A DNA stretch of 64,000 bases, from assembly GCF_024584705.1 (NCBI RefSeq), contig NZ_CP097384.1:5208001-5272000 (forward strand), given 5' to 3'. The stretch is from Blastopirellula sp. J2-11 (GTDB lineage: Bacteria > Planctomycetota > Planctomycetia > Pirellulales > Pirellulaceae). Below, piece after piece: positions 36,798 to 44,101 of the stretch; the first letter of the stretch is position 1, and every line of letters starts with the position of its first letter. The translations under genes were made by a program, and so were the position numbers. Below the pieces are notes generated by a model. It saw only the letters and a program-made list of their open reading frames with translations, ran no database searches and had not been told where the DNA came from.

Positions 36798-38063
36798 ATG
36801 TCCATTCCCACTGGGATGTCGCGACGTCACTTTATGAAGCATATGGCCGGCGCTTCGGCCATGGTCGCTCCGGCGATGATGATGGGCAACGCGATTCGCG
36901 CTAACGCCGCCGATCTGACCAGCCGCGGCAAAAGCTGCATCATGCTTTGGATGGGGGGCGGGCCCAGCACCATGGATATTTGGGATCTCAAGCCGGGCGC
37001 CAACACCGGCGGGCCGTTTCGACCGATCTCGACTTCCGGCGATTTGCAAATTTGCGAACATATGCCGAAGACCGCCAAGATCATGAAAAATCTGTCGGTC
37101 GTCCGCTCGATGAGCACCCGCGAAGCCGATCATGGTCGCGGTCGTTATTACATGCACACCGGCTACGTCCCGAACCCGAACATCGAGCACCCCGGCTATG
37201 GTTCGGTCGTCGCGCATGAGTTGTTCGACCAACGTCCTTACCTCGAAATTCCGCCGTTCGTTTCGGTCGGCGGCGGCAGCGTCGGGCCTGGCTTCCTCGG
37301 CATGAGTTGGGCGCCGTTCACCGTCAGCAGCAACGGTCAGGTGCGCAACCTGAAGATGGCCGGCATGAGCGAAGGGACCCTCGGCAAGCGGCTCGAAATG
37401 TTGAAGCTGGTCGAAAACGGCTTCATCAATCAGCGTCGCGGGCCGGCCGCCGAAGATCACGCCAAGATCTTGAACAAGACGGTCAACTTGATGACCAGCG
37501 AACAGATGAAAGCGTTCCGCGTCACCGAAGAACCGGAAGCGATGAAAGAGATGTACGGCACGAACGGCTTCGGCCAAGGCTGCCTGCTCGCTCGTCGTCT
37601 GGTCGAAGCCGGCGTGCCGTTCATCGAAGTCGACCTGGGCGGTTGGGACAACCATACCAACATCTTCAACACCTTGGCCGACAACAAACTGCCGGTTATG
37701 GACCAGGCGATGTCGGCCCTGGTCACCGACCTGGAACAGCGCGGTCTGTTGCAAGACACGACCATCGTTTGGATGGGCGAATTCAGCCGCACCCCGCGGA
37801 TCAACGGCAACACCGGCCGTGATCACTGGGCCCGCAGTTGGAGCACGGTCGTCGGCGGCGGCGGCATCAACGGCGGCATCGCGGTGGGTGAAACGAGCGC
37901 CGACGGTACCCGCGTTGAGACCGAACCTTACTCGGCCGAAGACATGATGGCGACCGTTTGCCGAGCGATGGGCATGTCGCTCGAAACGACCTTCACCAGC
38001 AAAAATGGCCGCCCGATGAAAATCGCCAACGGCGGCAAAGTGATCAAAGAACTGATCGCCTAG
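36798..38063 (+). CDS. DUF1501 family protein (Tat-exported)
   Basis: A 421-residue DUF1501 protein beginning MSIPTGMSRRHFMKHMAGAS, a twin-arginine signal (SRRHFMK) with a hydrophobic stretch to about residue 38. AAGGAAA lies about 10 bp before the ATG. Family motifs: CIMLWMGGGPSTMDIWDLKP near residue 50, then VIEVD-type strand FIEVDLGGWDNHTNIFNTL near 275, WMGEFSRTPRIN and GRDHWARSWSTVVGGGG near 325-350. It is about 70 residues shorter than the other DUF1501 protein in the window (1872-3338). Probable co-transcription with the DUF1549/DUF1553 gene; biochemical role unknown. Confidence 0.93.
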   Translation: MSIPTGMSRRHFMKHMAGASAMVAPAMMMGNAIRANAADLTSRGKSCIMLWMGGGPSTMDIWDLKPGANTGGPFRPISTSGDLQICEHMPKTAKIMKNLSVVRSMSTREADHGRGRYYMHTGYVPNPNIEHPGYGSVVAHELFDQRPYLEIPPFVSVGGGSVGPGFLGMSWAPFTVSSNGQVRNLKMAGMSEGTLGKRLEMLKLVENGFINQRRGPAAEDHAKILNKTVNLMTSEQMKAFRVTEEPEAMKEMYGTNGFGQGCLLARRLVEAGVPFIEVDLGGWDNHTNIFNTLADNKLPVMDQAMSALVTDLEQRGLLQDTTIVWMGEFSRTPRINGNTGRDHWARSWSTVVGGGGINGGIAVGETSADGTRVETEPYSAEDMMATVCRAMGMSLETTFTSKNGRPMKIANGGKVIKELIA

Positions 38064-38075
38064 AAGAAAAAATCG

Positions 38076-38117
38076 GCGCCATGCTCTTCCCACGAAGACG
38101 CGGGAAGAGCATGGCGC
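38076..38117. other. Perfect 16-bp hairpin after the DUF1501 gene
   Basis: GCGCCATGCTCTTCCC, a 10-base loop, then its exact complement. It starts 13 bp after the stop codon but has no T-run, so it may protect the mRNA 3' end or slow transcription rather than terminate it alone. Confidence 0.6.
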
Positions 38118-38216
38118 AAGGCCGAGCGTTCCCCAAGAACCTTCGGCCGCAAAGCGCTCATGGACGGATGGCGCTGCACAAAGAGCCCCACGAGCCAGCA
38201 TCGCAACTTCGCAACC

Positions 38217-38250
38217 AGCCGACGTCTTTGAAAAGACGCCGGCTTTTTTT
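38217..38250 (+). terminator. Rho-independent terminator
   Basis: Stem AGCCGACGTCTTT / AAAGACGCCGGCT with one A-C mismatch, followed by seven T. It lies between the DUF1501 gene and the universal stress protein gene and closes the upstream unit. Confidence 0.88.
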
Positions 38251-38318
38251 ATGCGCTGTCATCTGCGTAAAATCTAGACAAGGGATATCACTTTGCTGGA
38301 CGCATCAAGGAACTTCTC

Positions 38319-38750
38319 ATGACTTGGCTCGCTCATCCGCCGATTGTTGTGCCGTTTGACTTTTCCCCGGTTTCGAAGGAAGCGGTTGGCCGAGCCATCG
38401 GCTTGCTGGGAGATCCCAGCGGAGTTCACGTGGTCCATGTGCTGGGAGAGCTCTCGCCGGCTGAGCCTGGCGAAATGTGGAACACGGTCGACCATAATAC
38501 GCGAACCAAGCACGCGACCGACGCGATCATCAAAGAGATCGGCAACGAGGTGACGATCACCGTGCTGTTTGGCGACGCCGGGCACAAAATCGCCGAACAT
38601 GCGGATAAGATCGACGCCAAGCTGATCATCATGCCGTCACATGGCCGCAGCGGCCTACTGCGTGTGCTGCTCGGCTCGGTGACCGATCGGGTTGTTCGCT
38701 TGGCGCATTGTCCGGTGCTCGTGCTGCGGCCGGAGAAGCCGAAAGCTTAA
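38319..38750 (+). CDS. Universal stress protein (UspA family)
   Basis: A 143-residue single-domain Usp. The N terminus PPIVVPFDFSPVSKEAVGRA matches the first strand and helix of the fold. The C terminus has the nucleotide-loop pattern PSHGRSGLLRVLLGSVTDRV followed by LAHCPVLVLRPEK. In the ATP-binding pattern G-x2-G-x9-G-S/T the first glycine is proline here (Pro106), while Gly109, Gly119 and Ser120 are kept. Nucleotide binding is therefore possible but not certain. It is a stand-alone gene behind a terminator and converges with the DUF1559 gene pair. Confidence 0.93.
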   Translation: MTWLAHPPIVVPFDFSPVSKEAVGRAIGLLGDPSGVHVVHVLGELSPAEPGEMWNTVDHNTRTKHATDAIIKEIGNEVTITVLFGDAGHKIAEHADKIDAKLIIMPSHGRSGLLRVLLGSVTDRVVRLAHCPVLVLRPEKPKA

Positions 38751-38780
38751 TCGACTCTTGCGGTGGCGCGTGACGCAATG

Positions 38781-39518
38781 TTAGTCACCGCCGGCCCGCG
38801 TCGTCCAGGCTTTCAACTGCGGCAGGTCCTTTTGCTGCATGACCGGTATCGAGGTGTCGGCCTTCATGACGAGGGTCTCGCCGTCATGTGCGCCGATTGC
38901 CGTCTCGCCAGTCAAAAAATCGGCTGGTGACGTATCATCTGGCTGCGTCCAGACAACCGGATCGCCGAAGTTCTCGACGACCATCGCCGTGTTGGCCGTG
39001 CCGTCAGAGATATCGTGAAAGGTCATCTTCGGGACCGTCGGATCAAAACAGGTTCCCGGCCCGGCGATCGCCTGATACGTCGTGGTGGTGCTGTCTTCAT
39101 CGATGATCTGTGGGTTTCCGTACGTCAGCGGGCGCTCATGGATCAGCACCATGTTGTTGGGGCCATCCCAAGGCTCGCTGAAATCGTATTGATCATAGAG
39201 ATCGCTCCGCTCAAGAAAAGGGAGAATGAGAACGCGCCACGAATGCAGCGGCTTGCCGCTTTCATCCGCGACGTAGGCTGGCGGGAGCGAGCCATAAGTT
39301 TCGTGATAATTGTGCAGCGCTATCCCAATCTGCTTCAGATGTCCTACCGAATTGATCCGCCGAGCGGTCGCTCGCGCCTGATCGACCTCGGGCAGTAGCA
39401 ACAGCATCAGACCGCCGCAGGTTAGCGCCGCCGCCAAACAAGCGGCGATACTGACGACGATAACCACTGCCAACTTGGCCTGCCCCTGCCGGTCGTCACG
39501 AGATAATCGTCGCTTCAT
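38781..39518 (-). CDS. DUF1559 family protein (no prepilin cleavage site)
   Basis: A 245-residue DUF1559 paralogue. It has an N-terminal membrane helix (LAVVIVVSIAACLAAALTCG) but not the GFTLVE prepilin motif. The family core follows: [48 protein letters not shown]. The C-terminal H-x9-DG motif is degenerate (HDGETLVMKADT). It is a tandem partner of the gene at 39555-40313: both share [11 protein letters not shown] and PWDGPNN and the same length, and the two lie 36 bp apart in one orientation. Likely a membrane-anchored surface protein that is not processed as a pseudopilin. Confidence 0.87.
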   Translation of the reverse strand: MKRRLSRDDRQGQAKLAVVIVVSIAACLAAALTCGGLMLLLLPEVDQARATARRINSVGHLKQIGIALHNYHETYGSLPPAYVADESGKPLHSWRVLILPFLERSDLYDQYDFSEPWDGPNNMVLIHERPLTYGNPQIIDEDSTTTTYQAIAGPGTCFDPTVPKMTFHDISDGTANTAMVVENFGDPVVWTQPDDTSPADFLTGETAIGAHDGETLVMKADTSIPVMQQKDLPQLKAWTTRAGGD

Positions 39519-39554
39519 TTCATCGCCTTCAAAACGGCGTGACGACTTCGCGAG

Positions 39555-40313
39555 TTAATAATTCGAGATCGCTTCGCCGCCGTTGCGCGTCGAAATACCT
39601 TGGAGCGTTTGCGCCGCTGTATTCTCGCTGATGAATCGGACCGATCCATCCGCCATCAAAATCTGCGTGCCGCCGACCGGGCCGTTTTCAAAGGGAATTC
39701 CTTGCACGAAGGCAGCCACCTTCGTATCGTCAGGGCGCAGCCACGGAACCATGGCGCCGGTGTTCTCGACAATCAGCGCGGTATTGGAGGTCCCATCGGT
39801 GATGTCCATAAATCTTGTTGTCGCCGCTTCGCTCATAATGGTGCTGACATCGGATAACGCTTGGTACGAAGTCGCCCCATCACCGGGACTGGTCACCGTC
39901 GGATCGTTATAAGTCTCCGGCATCTGCGACATCAGTAAGCGGTTATTGGGGCCATCCCAGGGCTCGTCAAAATCATACTGGCTGTAGAGCAGCTGTTGTT
40001 CAAGGAACGGCAAGATTAAAACGCGCCATGAATGCATCGGATTGCCATCTTCATCGGCGATGTAAGCCGGCGGGAACGAGCCATAGACGTCGGCATAGTT
40101 GTGCAGCGCCAGGCCAATTTGCTTCATATTGTTTGTCGATTGCATTCGTCGAGCAGCGGCCCGGGCTTGCTGCACGGCCGGCAGCAGCAGCGCCACCATG
40201 ATTCCACTGCACATTAAGAGCGAAAAACCAACCACGACGATCACAATCACAATCACGGCTGGATTGGTGGCGCCGGTTCGGCGACAGAAGCGGGAAGCGG
40301 CAAACCGAGACAT
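39555..40313 (-). CDS. DUF1559 family protein (tandem paralogue)
   Basis: A 252-residue DUF1559 protein. A single N-terminal membrane helix ([20 protein letters not shown]) leads into [20 protein letters not shown] and [19 protein letters not shown]. No GFTLVE cleavage motif is present. Near the C terminus, [13 protein letters not shown] keeps the DG of the family motif but not the histidine. It is upstream of and similar to the 38781-39518 gene, pointing to a local duplication followed by divergence. Confidence 0.87.
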   Translation of the reverse strand: MSRFAASRFCRRTGATNPAVIVIVIVVVGFSLLMCSGIMVALLLPAVQQARAAARRMQSTNNMKQIGLALHNYADVYGSFPPAYIADEDGNPMHSWRVLILPFLEQQLLYSQYDFDEPWDGPNNRLLMSQMPETYNDPTVTSPGDGATSYQALSDVSTIMSEAATTRFMDITDGTSNTALIVENTGAMVPWLRPDDTKVAAFVQGIPFENGPVGGTQILMADGSVRFISENTAAQTLQGISTRNGGEAISNY

Positions 40314-40710
40314 GATTCGATTCCTATCAGCGTCAAAAGGGGATAAGCCTGAATCTTACCGCATCTTTGAGGGGGTGGAAACTCTTTCTTGGCGGGGTTT
40401 CCATTGATGTTTGACCCTCTATGGTAGAGAATTATGGGTATCCAATTGCCTCGCTAGGCGCTATCACCTTGTTGACAGGGTTCCTCCTATTTTCTTCGTA
40501 GCCCGAAGCGCAAGCGAGGGAATAGAGTTGGCGATCCTAACACGGATTGAAGTGGTGAACCGTATTCCCTCGCTGGCGCTGGCGGGCTAATGTTCGATTG
40601 ATTCGAAATAGCGCAACTTCAAAACTCGCGCTTCGGGCTACGAAGAAAAAAAAGCGTCTGCAATTTCAAGAACGCTACTTGAATAACCGTTACCTCCCCT
40701 GCCGATCACG
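40314..40710. other. Intergenic region with a nested inverted-repeat element
   Basis: About 397 bp between divergent genes (DUF1559 leftward, ECF sigma rightward). The right part holds the repeat element at 40490-40649. The left part (40314-40489) shows nothing I can identify. Confidence 0.7.
40490..40649. repeat. Nested inverted-repeat (MITE-like) element
   Basis: A 160-bp element bounded by exact 22-bp terminal inverted repeats (40490-40511 and 40628-40649, core TTCGTAGCCCGAAGCGC). Inside is a second pair, GCGAGGGAATA (40515-40525) against TATTCCCTCGC (40563-40573). The unit TAGCCCG-n-GCGC-n-AGCGAGGGAATA therefore occurs once forward and once reversed, with a shortened third copy at the right end. 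No coding capacity. I believe similar TAGCCCG...GCGAGGGAA units recur in related genomes, from memory only. Confidence 0.75.
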
Positions 40711-41316
40711 ATGACCTTGCCCCCAGAACAACCGACGGACGGCGAATTGCTGACCGCCGTTTTGGCTGGCCAACGAGAAAAATTTGCCGAGATTGTCCAG
40801 CGGTATCAATCGCCGCTGCTACGGCTGGCGATGAGTCGGCTGGGGCGACAGCAGGAAGCGGAGGACGCCGTTCAGCAGACCTTTTTGAACGCGTTTCGCT
40901 GGCTCGATACTTATGACTCCCGATACAGCTTTCGAACCTGGCTCTGGACAATCCTGATCAACAACTGCAATCGGCTTCATCAACGGTCCGCACGCCGGGC
41001 CGAGACGGAAGTGGGGGACAGCCCTGTGATTCAATTTCAGGCCGATGATGCTGCGGCCGAACCGCTGGCGGCGATGATCACGGCCGAACGGCATGAACAT
41101 GTCCGCCGCTTGCTGACCGAGTTAACGCCGTCCCAAGCCGAGGCGGTCCGCTTGCGATTTTTCGGACAAATGAAGTTCCAAGAGATTGCTGATTCGCTGG
41201 GATGCACCCTTCCGGCCGCGAAGGCCCGAGTTCGTAAGGGAATGATTCGCTTGACCGAGCTTCTATCGGCCAGCACTTTATCCGCTGGTCGAGTTGGAGA
41301 TCTCATTGATGATTAG
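40711..41316 (+). CDS. ECF sigma-70 factor
   Basis: A 201-residue ECF sigma factor. Region 2: EKFAEIVQRYQSPLLRLAMS (about 23-42), QEAEDAVQQTFLNAFRWLDT (about 48-67), YSFRTWLWTILINNCNRLHQ (about 71-90). Region 4: LTPSQAEAVRLRFFGQMKFQ (about 135-154), EIADSLGCTLPAAKARVRKG (about 155-174). Its stop overlaps the next gene's ATG by eight bases, so it is translationally coupled to the zinc-finger anti-sigma factor. It starts about 60 bp after a nested repeat element that may contribute to or disturb its promoter region. Confidence 0.94.
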   Translation: MTLPPEQPTDGELLTAVLAGQREKFAEIVQRYQSPLLRLAMSRLGRQQEAEDAVQQTFLNAFRWLDTYDSRYSFRTWLWTILINNCNRLHQRSARRAETEVGDSPVIQFQADDAAAEPLAAMITAERHEHVRRLLTELTPSQAEAVRLRFFGQMKFQEIADSLGCTLPAAKARVRKGMIRLTELLSASTLSAGRVGDLIDD

Positions 41317-41977
41317 TCGTTCTAACGCTGTTCGCCTGACCACATGCGATGACGTTTTCGAAGTCCTCACACGGGCGCCCTTCCCGAGCGGCGATCCGTT
41401 GGTGGACAGGGCTGTCGAAAGGCATTTGCACTGCTGCCATGATTGTCGGACTTTGGCCGAGGCGCTGCGCCCCGCAACGAACAAGCTTGCAGAAACATTG
41501 CCTGAAGAAGCAAGCTGCTTGCCTCAGGTGGATGGCGACTTCTGGCGCGGCGCCGATTCAGCCTGGCGAGATCCTCAGACGAACCAGTTGCAGCCAAGCT
41601 CCCTATGGCTGAACATTGCAGTCCCAGCGGCGGCGACGCTGGTCGCGATGTTGGTTTTGGCGACCTATTGGGGATCGGTTGGCCCATCTTCGTCAAACGT
41701 GGTCAACGGCCGCTCACTGGCGAACGCTCAACTAGAAGCCGAGCGATACCTAGTCAATCTTTCGCTGCCGGCCGTCTGTCTGACGCAAAAACCGGCTCGC
41801 ACTTCCGAAATGGTCGTTCAAGCAGTCGCTTCGCTCGACGTGTCGCCGCTGGCGCATCTGACATGCTGCAGCGAGTGCCACCATCGCTCTGGCGACCAGC
41901 AACCAGCGCCGGCGACATCGTCTCCTGCGGCAATCGTGGCCGCAGCCAACAGCTGTCAGGCCTGCCACGCTCCGTAG
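41309..41977 (+). CDS. Zinc-finger anti-sigma factor with two C-terminal CXXCH motifs
   Basis: A 222-residue membrane protein. The ATG at 41309 is preferred, with GGAG about 9 bp upstream; the frame also opens at TTG 41294. Residues 39-46 (HLHCCHDC) give the H-x3-C-x2-C arrangement of zinc-binding anti-sigma domains. A membrane helix lies at about 100-121 (WLNIAVPAAATLVAMLVLAT). The outer part ends with two CXXCH motifs: Cys187-Cys190-His191 and Cys216-Cys219-His220. CXXCH is the covalent heme c attachment motif, and these are on the side of the membrane where c-type cytochromes mature. Heme or metal/redox sensing by the periplasmic tail is a reasonable inference; it could also bind zinc or form disulfides. 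Confidence 0.86.
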   Translation: MISRSNAVRLTTCDDVFEVLTRAPFPSGDPLVDRAVERHLHCCHDCRTLAEALRPATNKLAETLPEEASCLPQVDGDFWRGADSAWRDPQTNQLQPSSLWLNIAVPAAATLVAMLVLATYWGSVGPSSSNVVNGRSLANAQLEAERYLVNLSLPAVCLTQKPARTSEMVVQAVASLDVSPLAHLTCCSECHHRSGDQQPAPATSSPAAIVAAANSCQACHAP

Positions 41978-41996
41978 CGATTTTTGTCTCTCGATT

Positions 41997-43145
41997 CTAG
42001 ATCAGATCAGCCGTTTGCTGCGCTCGGGTTTGATCGGCGTTGCGGGTTGGTCGACCGTTCTTCCACCAGTGAGTCCAACGCAACATCTGGCTTTTTGGTT
42101 CGAACGAAGGGTAGTGCGTCACGCGGCCGATTGGCGCGAGTCGTGTGAGCCAACTTCGCTTGGCGTGAATCGACCCGGCGCCCAAATCAATCAAACGATC
42201 GCCGCGCCGGCAACTGTCTTCGATGGTGACTGCGGTGGCGACGGTGCCGATCCCGAGCTCATGAATCTCGGGCAAGCTGCCGCGACGCAGGCCATAGACT
42301 TCACCGTCACGATGATAGTTGTAGAGAAATGCGGATGGCCGACCATCGACATAGATCAGACAAAAATCGAGCATCCCCAATTCCGCCGCCGCTTTGTGCG
42401 TCTCACGAAAAAAGCCGCTCACCTCGGGATGTGACAGCGTATTTCCGTAGGGGGAAGCGCCTTGCCAACTGGTGAGCGCGATATGGTAGGCCTGACCAAA
42501 GAGATCCCACCGCGGATCTCCGTCACCGGCCTCTAGTCCAAGGGGGCGATAACGCAACATTTCCATCCGCCCTTGGCGGCGAACGCGGCGCGTCTTCCGA
42601 CGAATCTCGCTGCGGAATTTGGGACTGCGCGTCGCTAGATACTTTTCCCAACTTTCAGGCACGTCAATTAACGACGTTTCGTTCCAAACGCCGCGATGTG
42701 CGGCAAGACCTCCTGTCGACATCGCGCTGAAAGTGAGATCGTCTTCGATGTCATCGGTCGCGAGCCACCGCAGATCAAACAGTTCCCAGTCACGCGGCGT
42801 CTCACGGATATGGCGACAAGCAGCGCCGAGAACCTGATTGCGATCCACTCCGAGCGGTCCAAAGTAGCTTCCCCATTCCGAAAGCGGATAGGTCAAGACG
42901 CGGATCGGACCAAGCCGCGTTTGTTCGCGGACCACCGTCAACGGAACGATGCCGATGATGCGATCCGCATCCAGCACGATCAAGACGCGCAGACGTTGAT
43001 CACGGCCAAAATGGCGCCAGTAGATTCGAAGCCAGTCGAGCGTTTGAAAAAAACTAGCGTACGGCGTTTCAAGCCATAACTTTCGCCAGTTGGCGCGGAT
43101 CGTCGCCAGAGCTTCGATTTCGTTGATTTCAACTACGCGGAGCAT
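41997..43145 (-). CDS. GNAT-fold acetyltransferase, CelD/BcsL-like
   Basis: A 382-residue protein of the acetyltransferase group annotated as cellulose-biosynthesis CelD/BcsL-like (Acetyltransf_6, related to FemAB). Supporting motifs: NWRKLWLETPYASFFQTLDW near residue 19, LRVLIVLDADRIIGIVPLTV near 53, the basic segment KFRSEIRRKTRRVRRQGRME near 178, and the C-terminal GNAT half FCLIYVDGRPSAFLYNYHRD with RRGDRLIDLGAGSIHAKRSW. These enzymes transfer acyl or aminoacyl groups to envelope or capsule components in several bacteria. No polysaccharide genes flank it here, so the substrate is open. It converges with the anti-sigma gene (19 bp between stops). Confidence 0.85.
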   Translation of the reverse strand: MLRVVEINEIEALATIRANWRKLWLETPYASFFQTLDWLRIYWRHFGRDQRLRVLIVLDADRIIGIVPLTVVREQTRLGPIRVLTYPLSEWGSYFGPLGVDRNQVLGAACRHIRETPRDWELFDLRWLATDDIEDDLTFSAMSTGGLAAHRGVWNETSLIDVPESWEKYLATRSPKFRSEIRRKTRRVRRQGRMEMLRYRPLGLEAGDGDPRWDLFGQAYHIALTSWQGASPYGNTLSHPEVSGFFRETHKAAAELGMLDFCLIYVDGRPSAFLYNYHRDGEVYGLRRGSLPEIHELGIGTVATAVTIEDSCRRGDRLIDLGAGSIHAKRSWLTRLAPIGRVTHYPSFEPKSQMLRWTHWWKNGRPTRNADQTRAQQTADLI

Positions 43146-43370
43146 GAATCTTGGGCTATTCGGAGGGGGCAGTAGATACTAATAGCCTACGCCCCAAAAC
43201 GCTCTGAATACGGGTCGCCGCGGTGCGAATCCCCCCCTTTTTGCTCGATTCAACCGGACTAACCCGACTCGTCGGTTTGTCACACAAATTCGGCGTGGAC
43301 AGACCCTAGGCGGACTTTCTAGCGACGCGCTGAGAAAGAAAAGAACGGAACAGGGCCGGAGCAAGAAACG

Positions 43371-43405
43371 ACAAGAGGCGTATCGAAGTTCGACACGCCT
43401 CTTGT
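43371..43405 (-). terminator. Hairpin terminator after rimI
   Basis: ACAAGAGGCGT / ACGCCTCTTGT with an inner TCGAA/TTCGA extension, 22 bp past the rimI stop on the minus strand. The following T-run is weak. Confidence 0.65.
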
Positions 43406-43426
43406 GTTGTCTGGGGAAATTACGGC

Positions 43427-43942
43427 TTAACCAGCCAAGCGGGCGATTTGCGAGCCGGTTTCGCTTTCGACCGGTTGTTGAAACCGATATTGCATCAAGT
43501 AGGCGTCTTCGGTCGTGTCTTCGTAGAAATCACGCAACACCGAGATCGCCTTGAAACCTTCCTTGCGGAAAAAGAGTTGGGCGTCGAGGTTCGTTTCACG
43601 CACTTCCAACAAGATTTGCGAGCGACGATGCGGCGAAAGTTTGCTGGCCAGTTTGGTGATCATTTGCGAGCCGATATTCATGCGACGGCAATTGGGATCG
43701 ACCGCGAAGTTCATCACATGCAAACGGGTGCGATGCAACTGATAGATCATGAAGCCCACAATGCGCTCGTCATGCTCGGCCACCATGCCGATGCAATTTC
43801 GTTGACGCAGGCACTGGATGAAATCATCTTCGCCCCAAGGAAATTCAAAACTGGCCCGTTCAATCTGCAACACTTCCGTCATGTCACGACGGATCATCCA
43901 ACGAATGTGCACCGGCAGGTCTCGTAGTCCAGAGAGAATCAT
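43427..43942 (-). CDS. rimI: Ribosomal protein S18-alanine N-acetyltransferase family (RimI-like)
   Basis: A 171-residue GNAT acetyltransferase. It follows RimI closely: IRWMIRRDMTEVLQIERASF at the N terminus, PWGEDDFIQCLRQRNCIGMV, RIVGFMIYQLHRTRLHVMNF, and the C-terminal LLEVRETNLDAQLFFRKEGF. The acetyl-CoA loop is DPNCRRMNIGSQMITKL, in which the usual first glycine of R/Q-x-x-G-x-G is Asn. RimI acetylates the N-terminal alanine of ribosomal protein S18; some relatives modify other N termini. The C-terminal extension (QPVESETGSQIARLAG) is not part of the catalytic core. Confidence 0.85.
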   Translation of the reverse strand: MILSGLRDLPVHIRWMIRRDMTEVLQIERASFEFPWGEDDFIQCLRQRNCIGMVAEHDERIVGFMIYQLHRTRLHVMNFAVDPNCRRMNIGSQMITKLASKLSPHRRSQILLEVRETNLDAQLFFRKEGFKAISVLRDFYEDTTEDAYLMQYRFQQPVESETGSQIARLAG

Positions 43943-44101
43943 TCCGGCCTCCTTCCATGTTAGCCAGCAGAATCAGGAGGCGATGTCTTTCGCCCCGCGA
44001 AGAGTGTCGAGCAGGTACGGTAACAAATCAGATTCAATCCGCCAAGATGAAGTATCGGCCTACCTAACGTCCGGCGATGCGAATTTCTGCCAGAAGTCGA
44101 G

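Noticed and set aside
36717-38201. 494-codon minus-strand open frame over the DUF1501 gene
   Set aside because: The plus-strand DUF1501 protein has a Tat signal and family motifs. The antisense frame is a by-product of codon bias.
40490-40649. CRISPR-like repeats
   Set aside because: The units are inverted, not direct, there are no regular spacers and no cas genes in the window.
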